A stretch of DNA of 64,000 nt from Rhizobium phaseoli (GTDB lineage Bacteria > Pseudomonadota > Alphaproteobacteria > Rhizobiales > Rhizobiaceae), in the NCBI RefSeq assembly GCF_010668805.1, contig NZ_WUFT01000020.1, positions 48,558 through 112,557 on the forward strand. The letters are read 5' to 3'. Shown one piece after another: positions 1 through 8,664 of this stretch (the stretch's first letter is position 1; every line of letters begins with the position of its first letter). A program made the position numbers and the translations under genes. The notes beneath the pieces are model-generated. The model saw only the letters and a list, made by a program, of their open reading frames with translations, was not told the DNA's origin and made no database searches.

Positions 1-634
1 AGGAACAGCCCGCCGTGCCGGTGAACAACTCGAAGCCTCGCTTGGCGCTGTCGGAGACCGCCTTCTCGTCACCATCAACCCAGCGATCGAAGGGCGACCA
101 ATTGGAAACCACCGTCCGCTCATAGGTGGCGATCGCCGTCAGCAGGGTCTCCTTGCTGATGCCCTTGTCGGGAAACACCTCGCCGAACCAGTTCTTGTAA
201 TCGGGTATGCCCTGCATCTCGGCCACCGCATCGTCGAGCTTGCCGTTCATTTCGGCGGCGGCGGTGATCGGCCCCGCCGCCTGCTGCTCTAGGTTCGGTG
301 CGCGGCCGTCCCAGAAAAAGGGCGACACCCAGGCAACGTTCAGAACCGTCGGCGCCTGGCGCGCCAGCGGGGTATTGGCCGCGCCGATCGGCGTCGTCAC
401 CGGCGTCTCGAAGCCGAAGGAAGGGTTATGACAGCTGGCGCAGGTCATGTTCTTGTTGCCGGAAAGCCGGGGATCGAAGAACAGCATCTTGCCGAGCGTC
501 GCCAGTTGCGGGGAATAGGCAGCCACCCCCTCGAAAGGGACCGTCAGCGGCCGTTTATAGGCGGAAAGATCGGCGGCCGCGCCGGGCTGGACTGCGGCCA
601 ATGCGAAAAGGGAAGCAGCAATCAGGAGACGCAT
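1..634 (-). CDS. Di-haem cytochrome c peroxidase family protein (3' end outside window)
   Basis: The protein starts at the ATG at 634-632 and runs off the left edge. It begins with a signal peptide (MRLLIAASLFALAAV...AAA), so it is exported to the periplasm. Residues 65-69 are CASCH, a class c haem attachment site, followed by the MauG/CcpA-type stretch PSFGFETPV. The window edge falls in GTAGCS, which looks like the start of the second haem motif. Family members reduce peroxide with electrons from cytochrome c, or carry out MauG-like oxidations. The family is clear; the specific substrate cannot be told because the C-terminal half is missing. Confidence 0.85.
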   Translation of the reverse strand, partial: MRLLIAASLFALAAVQPGAAADLSAYKRPLTVPFEGVAAYSPQLATLGKMLFFDPRLSGNKNMTCASCHNPSFGFETPVTTPIGAANTPLARQAPTVLNVAWVSPFFWDGRAPNLEQQAAGPITAAAEMNGKLDDAVAEMQGIPDYKNWFGEVFPDKGISKETLLTAIATYERTVVSNWSPFDRWVDGDEKAVSDSAKRGFELFTGTAGCS

Positions 635-857
635 CGTTCTAGCAGATCCGGAGGAAGTTTCTGGCTGATGCTAAAATTAGCGCAATTGCATTAATGGTAT
701 GTAAAGCAAAATATACTTGAGGCCAACTCGAAGGTTTTGCCAGTCAGCATTGCAATGCGGATATTATCCCCGGCGAAATACAATACCAGGTCCTACCTAT
801 ATCGATGTTGCGGATGCACGAACGACTTGAAGGAGCCGGATATGGGCAAACCTGATG

Positions 858-1340
858 TCATCCGGCTCTGGCTGGCGCGCCCTTCTTGCCGAGAAGAGCT
901 GCGCGGATCTGTTCGCTTTTGCTCAGCAGGGGAGGAGGAACCGGTACTGGGGCTTCGGGCGCTTCGGCCTTGCCGGTGCTCTGCTTGAGACTCAGGAAGC
1001 GCTTTTGCGCGACCAGCCGGTCTTCGGGCGATATTGGTTCGACGGGTTCGCCCTCGAGGCCGTGGCGCATGGAATCGGGCTGGGCGCTTGCAAAATAGTA
1101 GCGCCGGCAGTGGACATAGGCGGCGGTCGCCCGACGCAGCGTCGTGACGCCGGCATCGGGCTTCAAGAGCGGACGGAGTTCGTTGAAAAGGCCGACGGCA
1201 AAAGGACGGATCGGATCACCTGCTTTGGTCGGAAGGACGGCAACCGGCCGGATCAACAGCATATTGATCGCGGTTGCCTTCTCAACGTCGAGCTCGGTTG
1301 CCGCAATCGGTCCGCGGCTGATCTTCCAGGGCTTGTCCAT
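858..1340 (-). CDS. ProQ/FinO-domain RNA-binding protein
   Basis: A 160-residue protein is read from ATG 1340, preceded by GGAGGA; the longer open frame upstream has no such site. After a short N-terminal region the sequence FNELRPLLKPDAG...TTLRRATAAYVHCRRY matches the ProQ/FinO fold, with its conserved positively charged helix. The tail (EAPEAPVPVPPPLLSKSEQ) is low-complexity and probably flexible. The family binds structured small RNAs and mRNA 3' ends, acting as an RNA chaperone; FinO relatives are common on conjugative plasmids. A weak inverted repeat (833-841 with 860-868) overlaps the stop codon and may help end transcription. The RNA targets are unknown. Confidence 0.75.
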   Translation of the reverse strand: MDKPWKISRGPIAATELDVEKATAINMLLIRPVAVLPTKAGDPIRPFAVGLFNELRPLLKPDAGVTTLRRATAAYVHCRRYYFASAQPDSMRHGLEGEPVEPISPEDRLVAQKRFLSLKQSTGKAEAPEAPVPVPPPLLSKSEQIRAALLGKKGAPARAG

Positions 1341-1618
1341 GCGTCCTCCATGTAACCTCCATAGCGACCGACTATGATGGTATCTTGACGAAAAGGGCGA
1401 GTAACGGAAGTCGCACATCATCGGTCGCTCTGCAAGCCGCACGGAAGCGGCGTGGCAGCCCTGTGGCGAAATGCCGTTTCCTGGGCTTGATGTCGCTTGG
1501 TGTTTTCGCAATGCCGTTTCATCTAATCGTTTTTATCGAGCAATATGCATTGACCTGCAGCATCGATTACAGTCCTTATCCGCGCCCAAGATGGAGTGAC
1601 CGGCCGCGGGGAGGATAT

Positions 1619-2512
1619 ATGCGGGTTTTCTCGAGCATTGACGAGCTGCGCCACACACTCGATGCGCTGAAGCGGCAGGGGAGGACTGTCGGCCTCGTTC
1701 CGACGATGGGCTATCTTCATGCCGGTCATATGGAACTCGTCGCGCGCGCCCGCGCCGAAAACGACATCGTCGTCGTCTCGATTTTCGTCAATCCGCTGCA
1801 GTTCGGCCCGGCCGAAGACCTAAGCAAATATCCGCGCGATCTTGAACGCGACGCAGCCATGCTGAAGCAGGCCGGGGTCAATTTCCTTTTTTCGCCCGGC
1901 GTCGAGGACATGTATCCCCGGCCAATGCTGACCGTCGTCGACGTTCCCGATCTCGGACACGAGCTCGAAGGGGCGGTCCGGCCTGGGCACTTTGCCGGTG
2001 TCGCCACCGTCGTCAACAAGCTCTTCAACATCATGCAGCCGCAGACTGCCTATTTCGGAGAAAAGGACTATCAGCAGGTCGTCATCATCAAGCGCATGGT
2101 GGATGATCTGGCCATGCCGGTGCGGGTGATATCGGTGCCGACGGTCAGGGACGGCGACGGTCTCGCATTGTCGTCGCGCAACGTCTATCTCAGTCCTGAG
2201 GAGCGGCGTGCCGCGGTGATCGTGCCTCAGGCCCTCGACGAAGCCGAGCGTCTCATCGCCGGCGGCCTGACGGATCCAGCTGAACTCGAGAAAAAGCTGA
2301 CGGCTTTTCTCGGTCGCGAGCCTCTGGCAAAGCCCGAGGTCGTTGCCGTCAGGGATGCTTCGACGCTGCAGCCGGTCGCCTCAATCACAGAACCCGTCGT
2401 CGTCGCGCTCTTCGTTCGGCTCGGCTCGACACGGCTTCTCGACAACCGGGTCCTCGGCGGTAACAGAGTGATCGGCGGGCGGGGCTTGCCGGGAAAGGGA
2501 GTGACCAGATGA
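1619..2512 (+). CDS. panC: Pantothenate synthetase (pantoate-beta-alanine ligase)
   Basis: The enzyme condenses pantoate with beta-alanine, using ATP, in the last step of vitamin B5 synthesis in the cytoplasm. The ATG at 1619 follows GGGGAGGATAT and gives a 297-residue protein of normal family length; the open frame extends further upstream without homology. The nucleotidyltransferase signature GYLHAGH is near residue 35, followed by NPLQFGP, the EKDYQQ pantoate/ATP region and the DGLALSSRN KMSKS-like region. The last four bases overlap the panB start (ATGA), so the two are translationally coupled. In R. etli this pair is plasmid-borne next to oxyR and katG, as here. Confidence 0.97.
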   Translation: MRVFSSIDELRHTLDALKRQGRTVGLVPTMGYLHAGHMELVARARAENDIVVVSIFVNPLQFGPAEDLSKYPRDLERDAAMLKQAGVNFLFSPGVEDMYPRPMLTVVDVPDLGHELEGAVRPGHFAGVATVVNKLFNIMQPQTAYFGEKDYQQVVIIKRMVDDLAMPVRVISVPTVRDGDGLALSSRNVYLSPEERRAAVIVPQALDEAERLIAGGLTDPAELEKKLTAFLGREPLAKPEVVAVRDASTLQPVASITEPVVVALFVRLGSTRLLDNRVLGGNRVIGGRGLPGKGVTR

Positions 2513-3330
2513 GTGCGGCCGGAATTCAAAAGCGCCTGACGCCAGCCCGCATTTTAGCCATGAAGGGCGGCAAGCCGATCGTCTGCCTCACCGCCTATAC
2601 GACGCCGATGGCGCGGCTGCTCGACGAGCATTGCGATCTGCTGCTGGTCGGGGATTCGCTTGGCATGGTGCTCTACGGCATGGAGAACACTATCGGCGTC
2701 ACGCTCGAGATGATGATCGCCCATGGCAAGGCTGTCATGCGCGGCGTCTCCAAGGCCTGCGTCGTCGTCGACATGCCGTTCGGCAGTTATCAGGAATCGA
2801 AAGAGGTTGCCTTCCGCAATGCCGTCCGCACCCTGCAGGAAACCGGCTGCGATGCCGTCAAGCTGGAGGGGGGCGAGGAGATGGCCGAGACCATCGCCTT
2901 TCTGACGAAGCGAGGGGTCCCGGTGATGGGACATATCGGCCTGATGCCGCAGCAGGTCCAAACCGCAGGCGGCTATCGGTCCGTCGGCCATTCGGAACAC
3001 GAGACGTCGAAGATCCGGCGTGATGCGCACGCCATAGGCGGCTCGGGCGCCTTTGCCGTCGTCATCGAGGGTACGGTGGAGCCGCTCGCCCGAGAGGTGA
3101 CTGCGGCCATGCACATCCCGAGCATCGGCATCGGCGCCTCTTCCGCCTGCGACGGCCAGGTTCTGGTCTCCGACGACATTCTCGGGCTGTTCAACGATTT
3201 CACGCCGCGTTTCGTCAAACGCTACGACGAACTCGGCAAGCGGGTCGCCGAGGCTGCCGCCGCCTATGCCGCGGAGGTGCGTTCGCGAAAGTTTCCGGCA
3301 GCGGAGCACACGTTCAAGCGGCGACCCTAA
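2509..3330 (+). CDS. panB: 3-methyl-2-oxobutanoate hydroxymethyltransferase
   Basis: A 273-residue protein that transfers a hydroxymethyl group from methylene-tetrahydrofolate to alpha-ketoisovalerate, giving ketopantoate, the precursor used for pantothenate. The start overlaps the panC stop by four bases. Visible landmarks are KPIVCLTAYTTP at the N-terminus, the metal-binding LLVGDSLGMVLYG, the KLEGG loop near residue 120, the GHIGLMPQ motif and IGIGASSACDGQVLV near the C-terminus. Length and all core motifs are normal for the family, so the gene looks intact. It converges on the end of oxyR with only 18 bases between them. Confidence 0.97.
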   Translation: MSAAGIQKRLTPARILAMKGGKPIVCLTAYTTPMARLLDEHCDLLLVGDSLGMVLYGMENTIGVTLEMMIAHGKAVMRGVSKACVVVDMPFGSYQESKEVAFRNAVRTLQETGCDAVKLEGGEEMAETIAFLTKRGVPVMGHIGLMPQQVQTAGGYRSVGHSEHETSKIRRDAHAIGGSGAFAVVIEGTVEPLAREVTAAMHIPSIGIGASSACDGQVLVSDDILGLFNDFTPRFVKRYDELGKRVAEAAAAYAAEVRSRKFPAAEHTFKRRP

Positions 3331-3348
3331 GGCCAGGACATCCGGTCA

Positions 3349-4263
3349 TCACCGTGCGACCTGTCGTTCGCGCATAATGCCGGCCGAGCGGCGAACCGCC
3401 TCGGAAACCTGCAGGAGCTGTTTGGCCATCGGGGTCGAATTGCGCCAGACCATGCCGATCGTTCGCGACGGCTGTGGAGACTGGAAGCGGGAGATCGAAA
3501 CCTGCGCCGAGCGCGTTTCCACAGGAACCGCCATCTCCGGGATCAAAGTGATGCCGATGCCGGCGCTGACCATCTGGACCAGGGTGGAGAGCGAGCTGCC
3601 TTCCATGACTTCCCGGGGGCGGGCCGAGCCGATCTTGCAGAACGACAAGGCCTGATCGCGGAAGCAATGGCCTTCTTCCAGCAGCAGCAACCGCATTTCG
3701 CGCAGCGCCTCGCGTTCGGGCACCGGCTTGCCCTCGTCTTCGGGCCGCCGCACCAGCACGAATTCTTCCTTGAAGAGCTCGAGTTCGGTCAGCGACGGTT
3801 CCGACACCGGCAAAGCCACGATTGCCGTGTCCAGCTGGCCTTGGGTAAGCTCCTGAACCAGCTTTGCCGTCTGCGTCTCACGCACCTCGATCTGAATTCC
3901 GGCGAAAGTTTTGTTCAGATCGTTTATGATGACCGGCAGCAGATAGGGCGCGATGGTCGGTATGATGCCGATGCGCAGCCGCGTCAGAAAGGAGTGGCGG
4001 GAGGCGCGCGCCAGCTCCCCCAGCTCGTCTACGCCGCGCAGGATCTCGCGGGCCTTGAGAGCGAAGGACTGGCCGAAGGCCGTCAGCTTTACTTCACGCG
4101 CACTGCGCTCGAAAAGCGCGCTGCCCAACTCTAGCTCAAGTTCCTTGATCTGCATCGAGAGAGCCGGCTGGGAGATGGCGCAGGCGTCGGCAGCTCGCCG
4201 GAAACGGCGATCCCTTGCCAGGGCTTCAAAATAACGCAGCTGTTTCAAGGTCAGGTTCTTCAT
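3349..4263 (-). CDS. oxyR: OxyR, LysR-family peroxide sensor
   Basis: A 304-residue LysR-type regulator, transcribed away from katG. It has an N-terminal winged helix-turn-helix (LKQLRYFEALARDRRFRRAA, then SQPALSMQIKELE) and a C-terminal effector domain. The redox motif GHCFRDQALSFC places cysteines at residues 200 and 209, matching the Cys199/Cys208 disulfide pair of E. coli OxyR (GHCLRDQAMGFC), so this is a genuine peroxide sensor and not a generic LysR protein. Its expected target is the divergent katG gene; a palindrome lies over its own start codon, suggesting autoregulation. Confidence 0.94.
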   Translation of the reverse strand: MKNLTLKQLRYFEALARDRRFRRAADACAISQPALSMQIKELELELGSALFERSAREVKLTAFGQSFALKAREILRGVDELGELARASRHSFLTRLRIGIIPTIAPYLLPVIINDLNKTFAGIQIEVRETQTAKLVQELTQGQLDTAIVALPVSEPSLTELELFKEEFVLVRRPEDEGKPVPEREALREMRLLLLEEGHCFRDQALSFCKIGSARPREVMEGSSLSTLVQMVSAGIGITLIPEMAVPVETRSAQVSISRFQSPQPSRTIGMVWRNSTPMAKQLLQVSEAVRRSAGIMRERQVAR

Positions 4264-4276
4264 AAGCTCAGCTTAT
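4262..4276. promoter_or_regulatory. Palindrome at the oxyR start, candidate OxyR site
   Basis: ATAAGCTCAGCTTAT is a perfect 7+7 palindrome around a central C, lying over the oxyR start codon. OxyR sites are built from ATAG-N7-CTAT-like half-sites, and LysR proteins commonly repress their own gene from such positions. Binding is inferred, not shown. Confidence 0.4.
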
Positions 4277-4308
4277 CGCCGCAATCAGTAAATCCAACTT
4301 AAAATTAT

Positions 4309-4325
4309 CATATGCTTCCGATATG
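4309..4325. promoter_or_regulatory. Inverted repeat in the oxyR-katG divergent promoter
   Basis: CATAT and ATATG are separated by 7 bases, with the LysR-type T-N11-A spacing in the surrounding AT-rich stretch. The repeat lies between oxyR and katG, about 80 bases upstream of the katG start, where an activator site would be expected. The match is short, so the assignment is tentative. Confidence 0.35.
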
Positions 4326-4405
4326 AAGACAGCAAGGGAGAGCAGGGTGCCCACTCGGCTCAACGTTTTAAACGGCAGACAGATCAAGCAATGAAGGAGA
4401 CGATC

Positions 4406-6592
4406 ATGGACAACCCCACTGACAGCACAGGCAAATGTCCTGTTGCACATCACAAGGCTCCAGCCGCCCGGGCGAACCGCGACTGGTGGCCGAACCAGCT
4501 GAACGTACAGATTCTTCACCACAATTCCGGCCGCGCCGACCCGCTCGGCCAGGCCTTCGATTATGCCGAGGAGTTCAAGAAGCTCGATCTCGAGGCGCTG
4601 AAGCAGGATCTTCACGCGCTGATGACGGATTCGCAGGATTGGTGGCCGGCCGATTTCGGTCACTACGGCGGCCTGTTCATCCGCATGGCCTGGCACAGCG
4701 CCGGCACCTACCGCATCACCGACGGCCGCGGCGGCGCCGGCCAGGGCCAGCAGCGTTTTGCGCCACTCAACAGCTGGCCTGACAATGCCAACCTCGACAA
4801 GGCCCGCCGCCTGCTGTGGCCGATCAAGCAGAAATACGGCAACCGCATTTCCTGGGCCGACCTCCTGATCCTCACCGGCAACGTCGCCTTGGAATCCATG
4901 GGCTTCCAGACCTTCGGCTTTGCCGGTGGCCGTGCCGACGTGTGGGAGCCCGAGGAGCTGTTCTGGGGTCCTGAGGGCACCTGGCTGGGTGACGAGCGCT
5001 ACAGTGGCGAACGCCAGCTGGCAGAGCCGCTCGGCGCCGTGCAGATGGGTCTCATCTACGTCAATCCGGAAGGCCCTGGCGGCAATCCCGATCCGATTGC
5101 TTCGGCGCGCGACATCCGCGAAACCTTTGCCCGCATGGCGATGAACGACGAAGAGACCGTGGCGCTGATCGCCGGCGGCCACACCTTCGGCAAGACCCAT
5201 GGCGCGGGCGATCCGTCCCTCATCGGCGCCGAGCCGGAAGGTGGCGCGATCGAGGATCAGGGTCTCGGCTGGAAGAGTAGCTTCGGCACCGGCTCCGGCA
5301 AGGATGCGATCACCGCCGGCCTTGAAGTGACCTGGTCGCAGACGCCGACCAAGTGGAGCAACTACTTCTTCGAAAACCTCTTCGCTTTCGAGTGGGAATT
5401 GACGAAGAGCCCGGCCGGCGCGCATCAATGGCAGGCCAAGAACGCCGACGCCTCCATTCCGGACGCCTATGATGCCGGCAAGAAGCATCTGCCGACCATG
5501 CTGACCAGCGACCTGGCACTGCGTTTCGATCCGGTCTACGAGAAGATCTCGCGCCGCTTCCTCGAAAATCCCGATCAGTTCGCCGACGCCTTCGCCCGCG
5601 CCTGGTTCAAACTGACCCACCGCGACATGGGACCGAAGGTGCGCTACCTCGGCCCGGAAGTTCCGGCCGAAGACTTGATCTGGCAGGATGTGCTCCCGGC
5701 CGTCGATCATCCGCTGGTTGACGACACGGACATCGCTGAGCTGAAGGCAAAGGTGCTGGCAACCGGCCTCACCGTCCAGGAACTGGTCTCCACGGCCTGG
5801 GCTTCCGCCTCGACTTTCCGCGGCTCCGACAAGCGCGGTGGCGCCAACGGCGCGCGCATCCGCCTTGCCCCGCAGAAGGACTGGGAAGCCAACCAGCCGG
5901 CACAACTCGCCAAGGTGCTTGGCGTTCTCGAAGGCATCCGGGCGGACTTCAACGCCGCCCAGACCGGGGGCAAGAAGATCTCGCTCGCCGACCTGATCGT
6001 TCTCGCCGGTGCTGCCGGTGTGGAGAAAGCGGCAGCCGCCGGCGGTCATGCCGTCAGCGTGCCGTTTACGCCGGGCCGCGCGGACGCATCGCAGGAACAG
6101 ACCGATGCGCATTCCTTCGCTGCTCTTGAGCCGCGGATCGACGGCTTCCGCAACTATGTGAACGGCAAGCGCCTGCAGTTCATGAAGCCGGAAGAAGCCT
6201 TGGTGGATCGCGCCCAGCTGTTGACGCTGACCGGCCCTGAAATGACGGTTCTCGTTGGCGGCCTTCGTGTCCTGAAGGCGGGCACGCCCGATCATGGCGT
6301 CTTCACCTCCCGCCCGGAAACGCTGACGAACGACTTCTTCGTCAACCTGCTCGACATGGCCACGCAGTGGTCGCCCGCAGCTGGCAACGAAGGCGTTTAC
6401 GAAGGGCGCGACCGCAACACGAACGCAGTCAAGTGGACCGGCACCCGCGTCGACCTGATCTTCGGCTCGCACTCGCAGCTTCGCGCCTTCGCCGAGGTCT
6501 ACGGCCAGTCCGACGCCAAGGAGAAGTTCGTGAGGGACTTCGTCGCCGCCTGGACCAAAGTCATGAACGCCGACCGTTTCGACCTCGTCTGA
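4406..6592 (+). CDS. katG: Bifunctional catalase-peroxidase KatG
   Basis: A 728-residue haem enzyme that disproportionates hydrogen peroxide and also acts as a peroxidase. The ATG at 4406 is preferred over 4391 because AAGGAG lies between the two. Distal active-site residues Arg93, Trp96 and His97 sit in FIRMAWHSAGTYR. Tyr in GLIYVNPEGP and Met in RMAMND complete the Met-Tyr-Trp adduct needed for catalase activity, and GGHTFGKTHG carries the proximal haem ligand His. The second, inactive peroxidase-like domain is present, so the gene is full length. It is divergent from oxyR and is presumably induced by it. In R. etli the plasmid KatG is the only detectable catalase. Confidence 0.98.
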   Translation: MDNPTDSTGKCPVAHHKAPAARANRDWWPNQLNVQILHHNSGRADPLGQAFDYAEEFKKLDLEALKQDLHALMTDSQDWWPADFGHYGGLFIRMAWHSAGTYRITDGRGGAGQGQQRFAPLNSWPDNANLDKARRLLWPIKQKYGNRISWADLLILTGNVALESMGFQTFGFAGGRADVWEPEELFWGPEGTWLGDERYSGERQLAEPLGAVQMGLIYVNPEGPGGNPDPIASARDIRETFARMAMNDEETVALIAGGHTFGKTHGAGDPSLIGAEPEGGAIEDQGLGWKSSFGTGSGKDAITAGLEVTWSQTPTKWSNYFFENLFAFEWELTKSPAGAHQWQAKNADASIPDAYDAGKKHLPTMLTSDLALRFDPVYEKISRRFLENPDQFADAFARAWFKLTHRDMGPKVRYLGPEVPAEDLIWQDVLPAVDHPLVDDTDIAELKAKVLATGLTVQELVSTAWASASTFRGSDKRGGANGARIRLAPQKDWEANQPAQLAKVLGVLEGIRADFNAAQTGGKKISLADLIVLAGAAGVEKAAAAGGHAVSVPFTPGRADASQEQTDAHSFAALEPRIDGFRNYVNGKRLQFMKPEEALVDRAQLLTLTGPEMTVLVGGLRVLKAGTPDHGVFTSRPETLTNDFFVNLLDMATQWSPAAGNEGVYEGRDRNTNAVKWTGTRVDLIFGSHSQLRAFAEVYGQSDAKEKFVRDFVAAWTKVMNADRFDLV

Positions 6593-6607
6593 TCGGTAAG
6601 CATTTCA

Positions 6608-6635
6608 CCCGGGTGCGGTTTCGGCCGCACCCGGG
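6608..6635 (+). terminator. Rho-independent terminator after katG
   Basis: An 11-bp perfect GC-rich stem (CCCGGGTGCGG with CCGCACCCGGG) and a 6-base loop start 15 bases after the katG stop codon, followed by a T-rich run (CATTTCGTTTCTTTC). Confidence 0.8.
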
Positions 6636-6683
6636 CATTTCGTTTCTTTCGGAATGCCTTGTGTTTCCAAGGCATTACTTACC

Positions 6684-6824
6684 CTCCCTCATTCCTGTGC
6701 TCGTCACAGGAATCCAGTGCGCCCAAGTCCTTGGGCGCGGGAGACTTTCCTTCCCAGATGAGAGTCATTCACCGCGCAGACGCGCGGTCGCTGGATTCCT
6801 GTGACGAGCACAGGAATGAGGGAG
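6684..6824. repeat. Large palindromic intergenic element with internal hairpins
   Basis: Two perfect 34-bp inverted arms (6684-6717 and 6791-6824) enclose 73 bases that contain further hairpins: GCGCCCAAG/CTTGGGCGC at 6719-6738, and a shorter one around 6771-6787. The arms carry the phrase ATTCCTGTG, widespread in rhizobial intergenic repeats. The whole could fold as a branched cruciform. A separate 8-bp hairpin at 6838-6860 lies just past the end of the next minus-strand gene. No coding potential. Confidence 0.8.
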
Positions 6825-6892
6825 CGTGGGTTGGAGACCCCGTGTGGGGTGAACACGGGGCCTCTTTGCCGGACCAATAAGTCGATGAAACC

Positions 6893-7348
6893 TTACTTCT
6901 CCGGCATCATCGACGAGTGGTGCGACGTGATCAGCCAGGTGCCATCCTTGAACTCATAGGTGTAGGTATAGCGGGCCGGCACCTTCGAGCCGTCCTTCAG
7001 GGTGAAGGTGTAGGTGCCGGTATCGACGGCCCAGTTGCAGCCGAGCTTGATGTCACGGCTGTCGATGTGACCCTTGGGCTCCTTTTCCAGGAAGTGCGTG
7101 AAATAGTCGATCCGCTCTTCTTGGGTCAGGCGCGGCTTGTTCGCGAGCGTCGCGAGCAGCACCGAGTCCTCGCTGTAGTTCTTGGCGACTTCCTGGGGGC
7201 TCAGCGTTGCGAGCGAGGCGTTCCAGCGGTCGAAGAGCTTGGCGACCTGCTCTTCGCTCACCGGCGCGCAAGTCGCGGTTTCGGCCGCTGCAGCCGACTG
7301 GACCTGAACGAAACCGAGGACGAGGGCGGCAGCAATGATGGTACGCAT
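6893..7348 (-). CDS. Secreted SnoaL/DUF4440-like (SgcJ/EcaC family) protein
   Basis: A 151-residue protein from ATG 7348, preceded by AGGAAG; the longer frame begins before the signal peptide. Residues 1-21 (MRTIIAAALVLGFVQVQSAAA) form a cleavable signal peptide. The rest resembles the cystatin-like alpha+beta cone fold of SgcJ/EcaC and calcium/calmodulin-kinase II association-domain proteins: EEQVAKLFDRWNASLAT, then YSEDSVLLATL, then TYTYEFKDGTWLITSHHSS. Such proteins bind small ligands or act as isomerases, but no catalytic assignment is possible here. It is transcribed away from the sensor kinase that follows. Confidence 0.7.
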   Translation of the reverse strand: MRTIIAAALVLGFVQVQSAAAAETATCAPVSEEQVAKLFDRWNASLATLSPQEVAKNYSEDSVLLATLANKPRLTQEERIDYFTHFLEKEPKGHIDSRDIKLGCNWAVDTGTYTFTLKDGSKVPARYTYTYEFKDGTWLITSHHSSMMPEK

Positions 7349-7491
7349 ATTTGGCTTCCTATCTGGCGGTTCCGGCGGATATCGCTTCGGTCGACCGCAT
7401 GACCAATATCTAAGCGGCCGGCGCTGCGGCCCCATCTGCCGGGTGGCTTCGATCCGAACTGCCGAACGGCATAGATGACATTCCCACCGGA

Positions 7492-8664
7492 ATGACTATC
7501 GTGCCCGCGTCATTCATTTCAGGAGCAGTCCCGTTGGGTCTGGAGCATAACACAGATACCGCGCATTCGCCTGATGTCGCGGAGATGAGAGCCCTTTACC
7601 GGGCGGCGGAAGCGCGGGCGGCGCGTCTGCGTTTCATCATCGAAGCGCGGAACCTTCTCGATACACACGCCTTCGAAACGGCCGCCCCCGAGGTTCTGTC
7701 CCGGCTTGCCGATTTTGCCGGAGCGTCGCTTGCGAGGCTCGTCTTTCCGCCGGTGCAGGGAGAGGTTCCTGTGCAGCTGATGATTGGGCAGTCGAGGAGC
7801 CCCGAGAACGACTCCATCCTGTTTGCCTCCGAGGACGGTTCCGATCTCTCGCTGACGCTCATTGGCCCGTCGAGAGGGCGCGCAATCGATGCCGACGACC
7901 GGCAGACCTTGGACGTGGTGGCCGGGCAACTCGCCGATGCCTGCAATCTCGAACGGCAGGCGGCGGAAAACCAGGCGCTGCTCGGCGATCTCGAACGGCA
8001 GCGCAGCGAACTTGCCGCCCTCGTCGCACAGCTCATCCAGGCGCAGGAGCAGGAGCGGCAGCGGGTGGCGCTCGATCTGCACGACGGCTCGGCGCAGCTC
8101 GCCGCCGGTCTCAGCTATCGCCTGCAAAACCTCGCCGCCCGCATCGGCGAGGCGCATGCGCTGAAGCCCGAAATCGACCAGCTCGCCGCGCTCGCGCGCC
8201 AATCCGTCGCCGACCTCCGGGCGGCGATCGCCGATCTTCGCCCGCCCGAACTCGACGATCTCGGCGTCGCCGCCGCACTGCGCACGCGCCTCGATGCGAT
8301 CGACGGCATGGTGGTGATTGCTGATCTTGATGTTCGCGCCGACCGCTGGCCGGCATCGACCGGGATCATTTTCTACCGCGTCGCCCAGGAAGCCATCAGC
8401 AATGTGCTCAAACACGCCGAGGCGAGCCGGCTTATCGTGCGCCTTTTCGAGGACGGCGAGCGGCAAGCGCATCTCGAAGTGATCGACGACGGCAAAGGCA
8501 TCGGCGAGGTGCGCAAAACCAACATCAGGGGAGCCCGGCTCGGCATCGTCGGCATGCGCGAGCGGCTGGCGCTGCTCGGCGGCCGCATCGAGATCGGGAC
8601 TGGGTCTTCAGGCGGCACTTATGTCCGCGCCGTTGCGCCCCTGCAGCAGGAGACGCTGGGATGA
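7492..8664 (+). CDS. NarL-type sensor histidine kinase (soluble)
   Basis: A 390-residue kinase with no clear membrane segment. An N-terminal GAF-like region (about 40-150) is followed by a coiled-coil linker (ERQAAENQALLGDLERQRSELAALVAQ). The HisKA_3 dimerisation motif LDLHDGSAQ has the phospho-accepting His197, and the HATPase_c domain has NVLKHAEASR, DDGKGIG and GIVGMRERLALLGG. The start is uncertain: ATG 7492 has only a weak ribosome site, while TTG 7534 follows GGAG and would shorten the protein by 14 residues. The stop overlaps the response-regulator start (ATGA), so the pair is one two-component system. The signal is unknown, but a GAF-like domain without transmembrane helices points to a cytosolic ligand or redox cue. 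Confidence 0.85.
   Translation: MTIVPASFISGAVPLGLEHNTDTAHSPDVAEMRALYRAAEARAARLRFIIEARNLLDTHAFETAAPEVLSRLADFAGASLARLVFPPVQGEVPVQLMIGQSRSPENDSILFASEDGSDLSLTLIGPSRGRAIDADDRQTLDVVAGQLADACNLERQAAENQALLGDLERQRSELAALVAQLIQAQEQERQRVALDLHDGSAQLAAGLSYRLQNLAARIGEAHALKPEIDQLAALARQSVADLRAAIADLRPPELDDLGVAAALRTRLDAIDGMVVIADLDVRADRWPASTGIIFYRVAQEAISNVLKHAEASRLIVRLFEDGERQAHLEVIDDGKGIGEVRKTNIRGARLGIVGMRERLALLGGRIEIGTGSSGGTYVRAVAPLQQETLG

Noticed and set aside
4268..6472. 734-residue open frame antisense to katG
   Set aside because: It mirrors katG almost exactly and has no recognisable domain; in GC-rich DNA such long antisense frames are by-products of codon bias.
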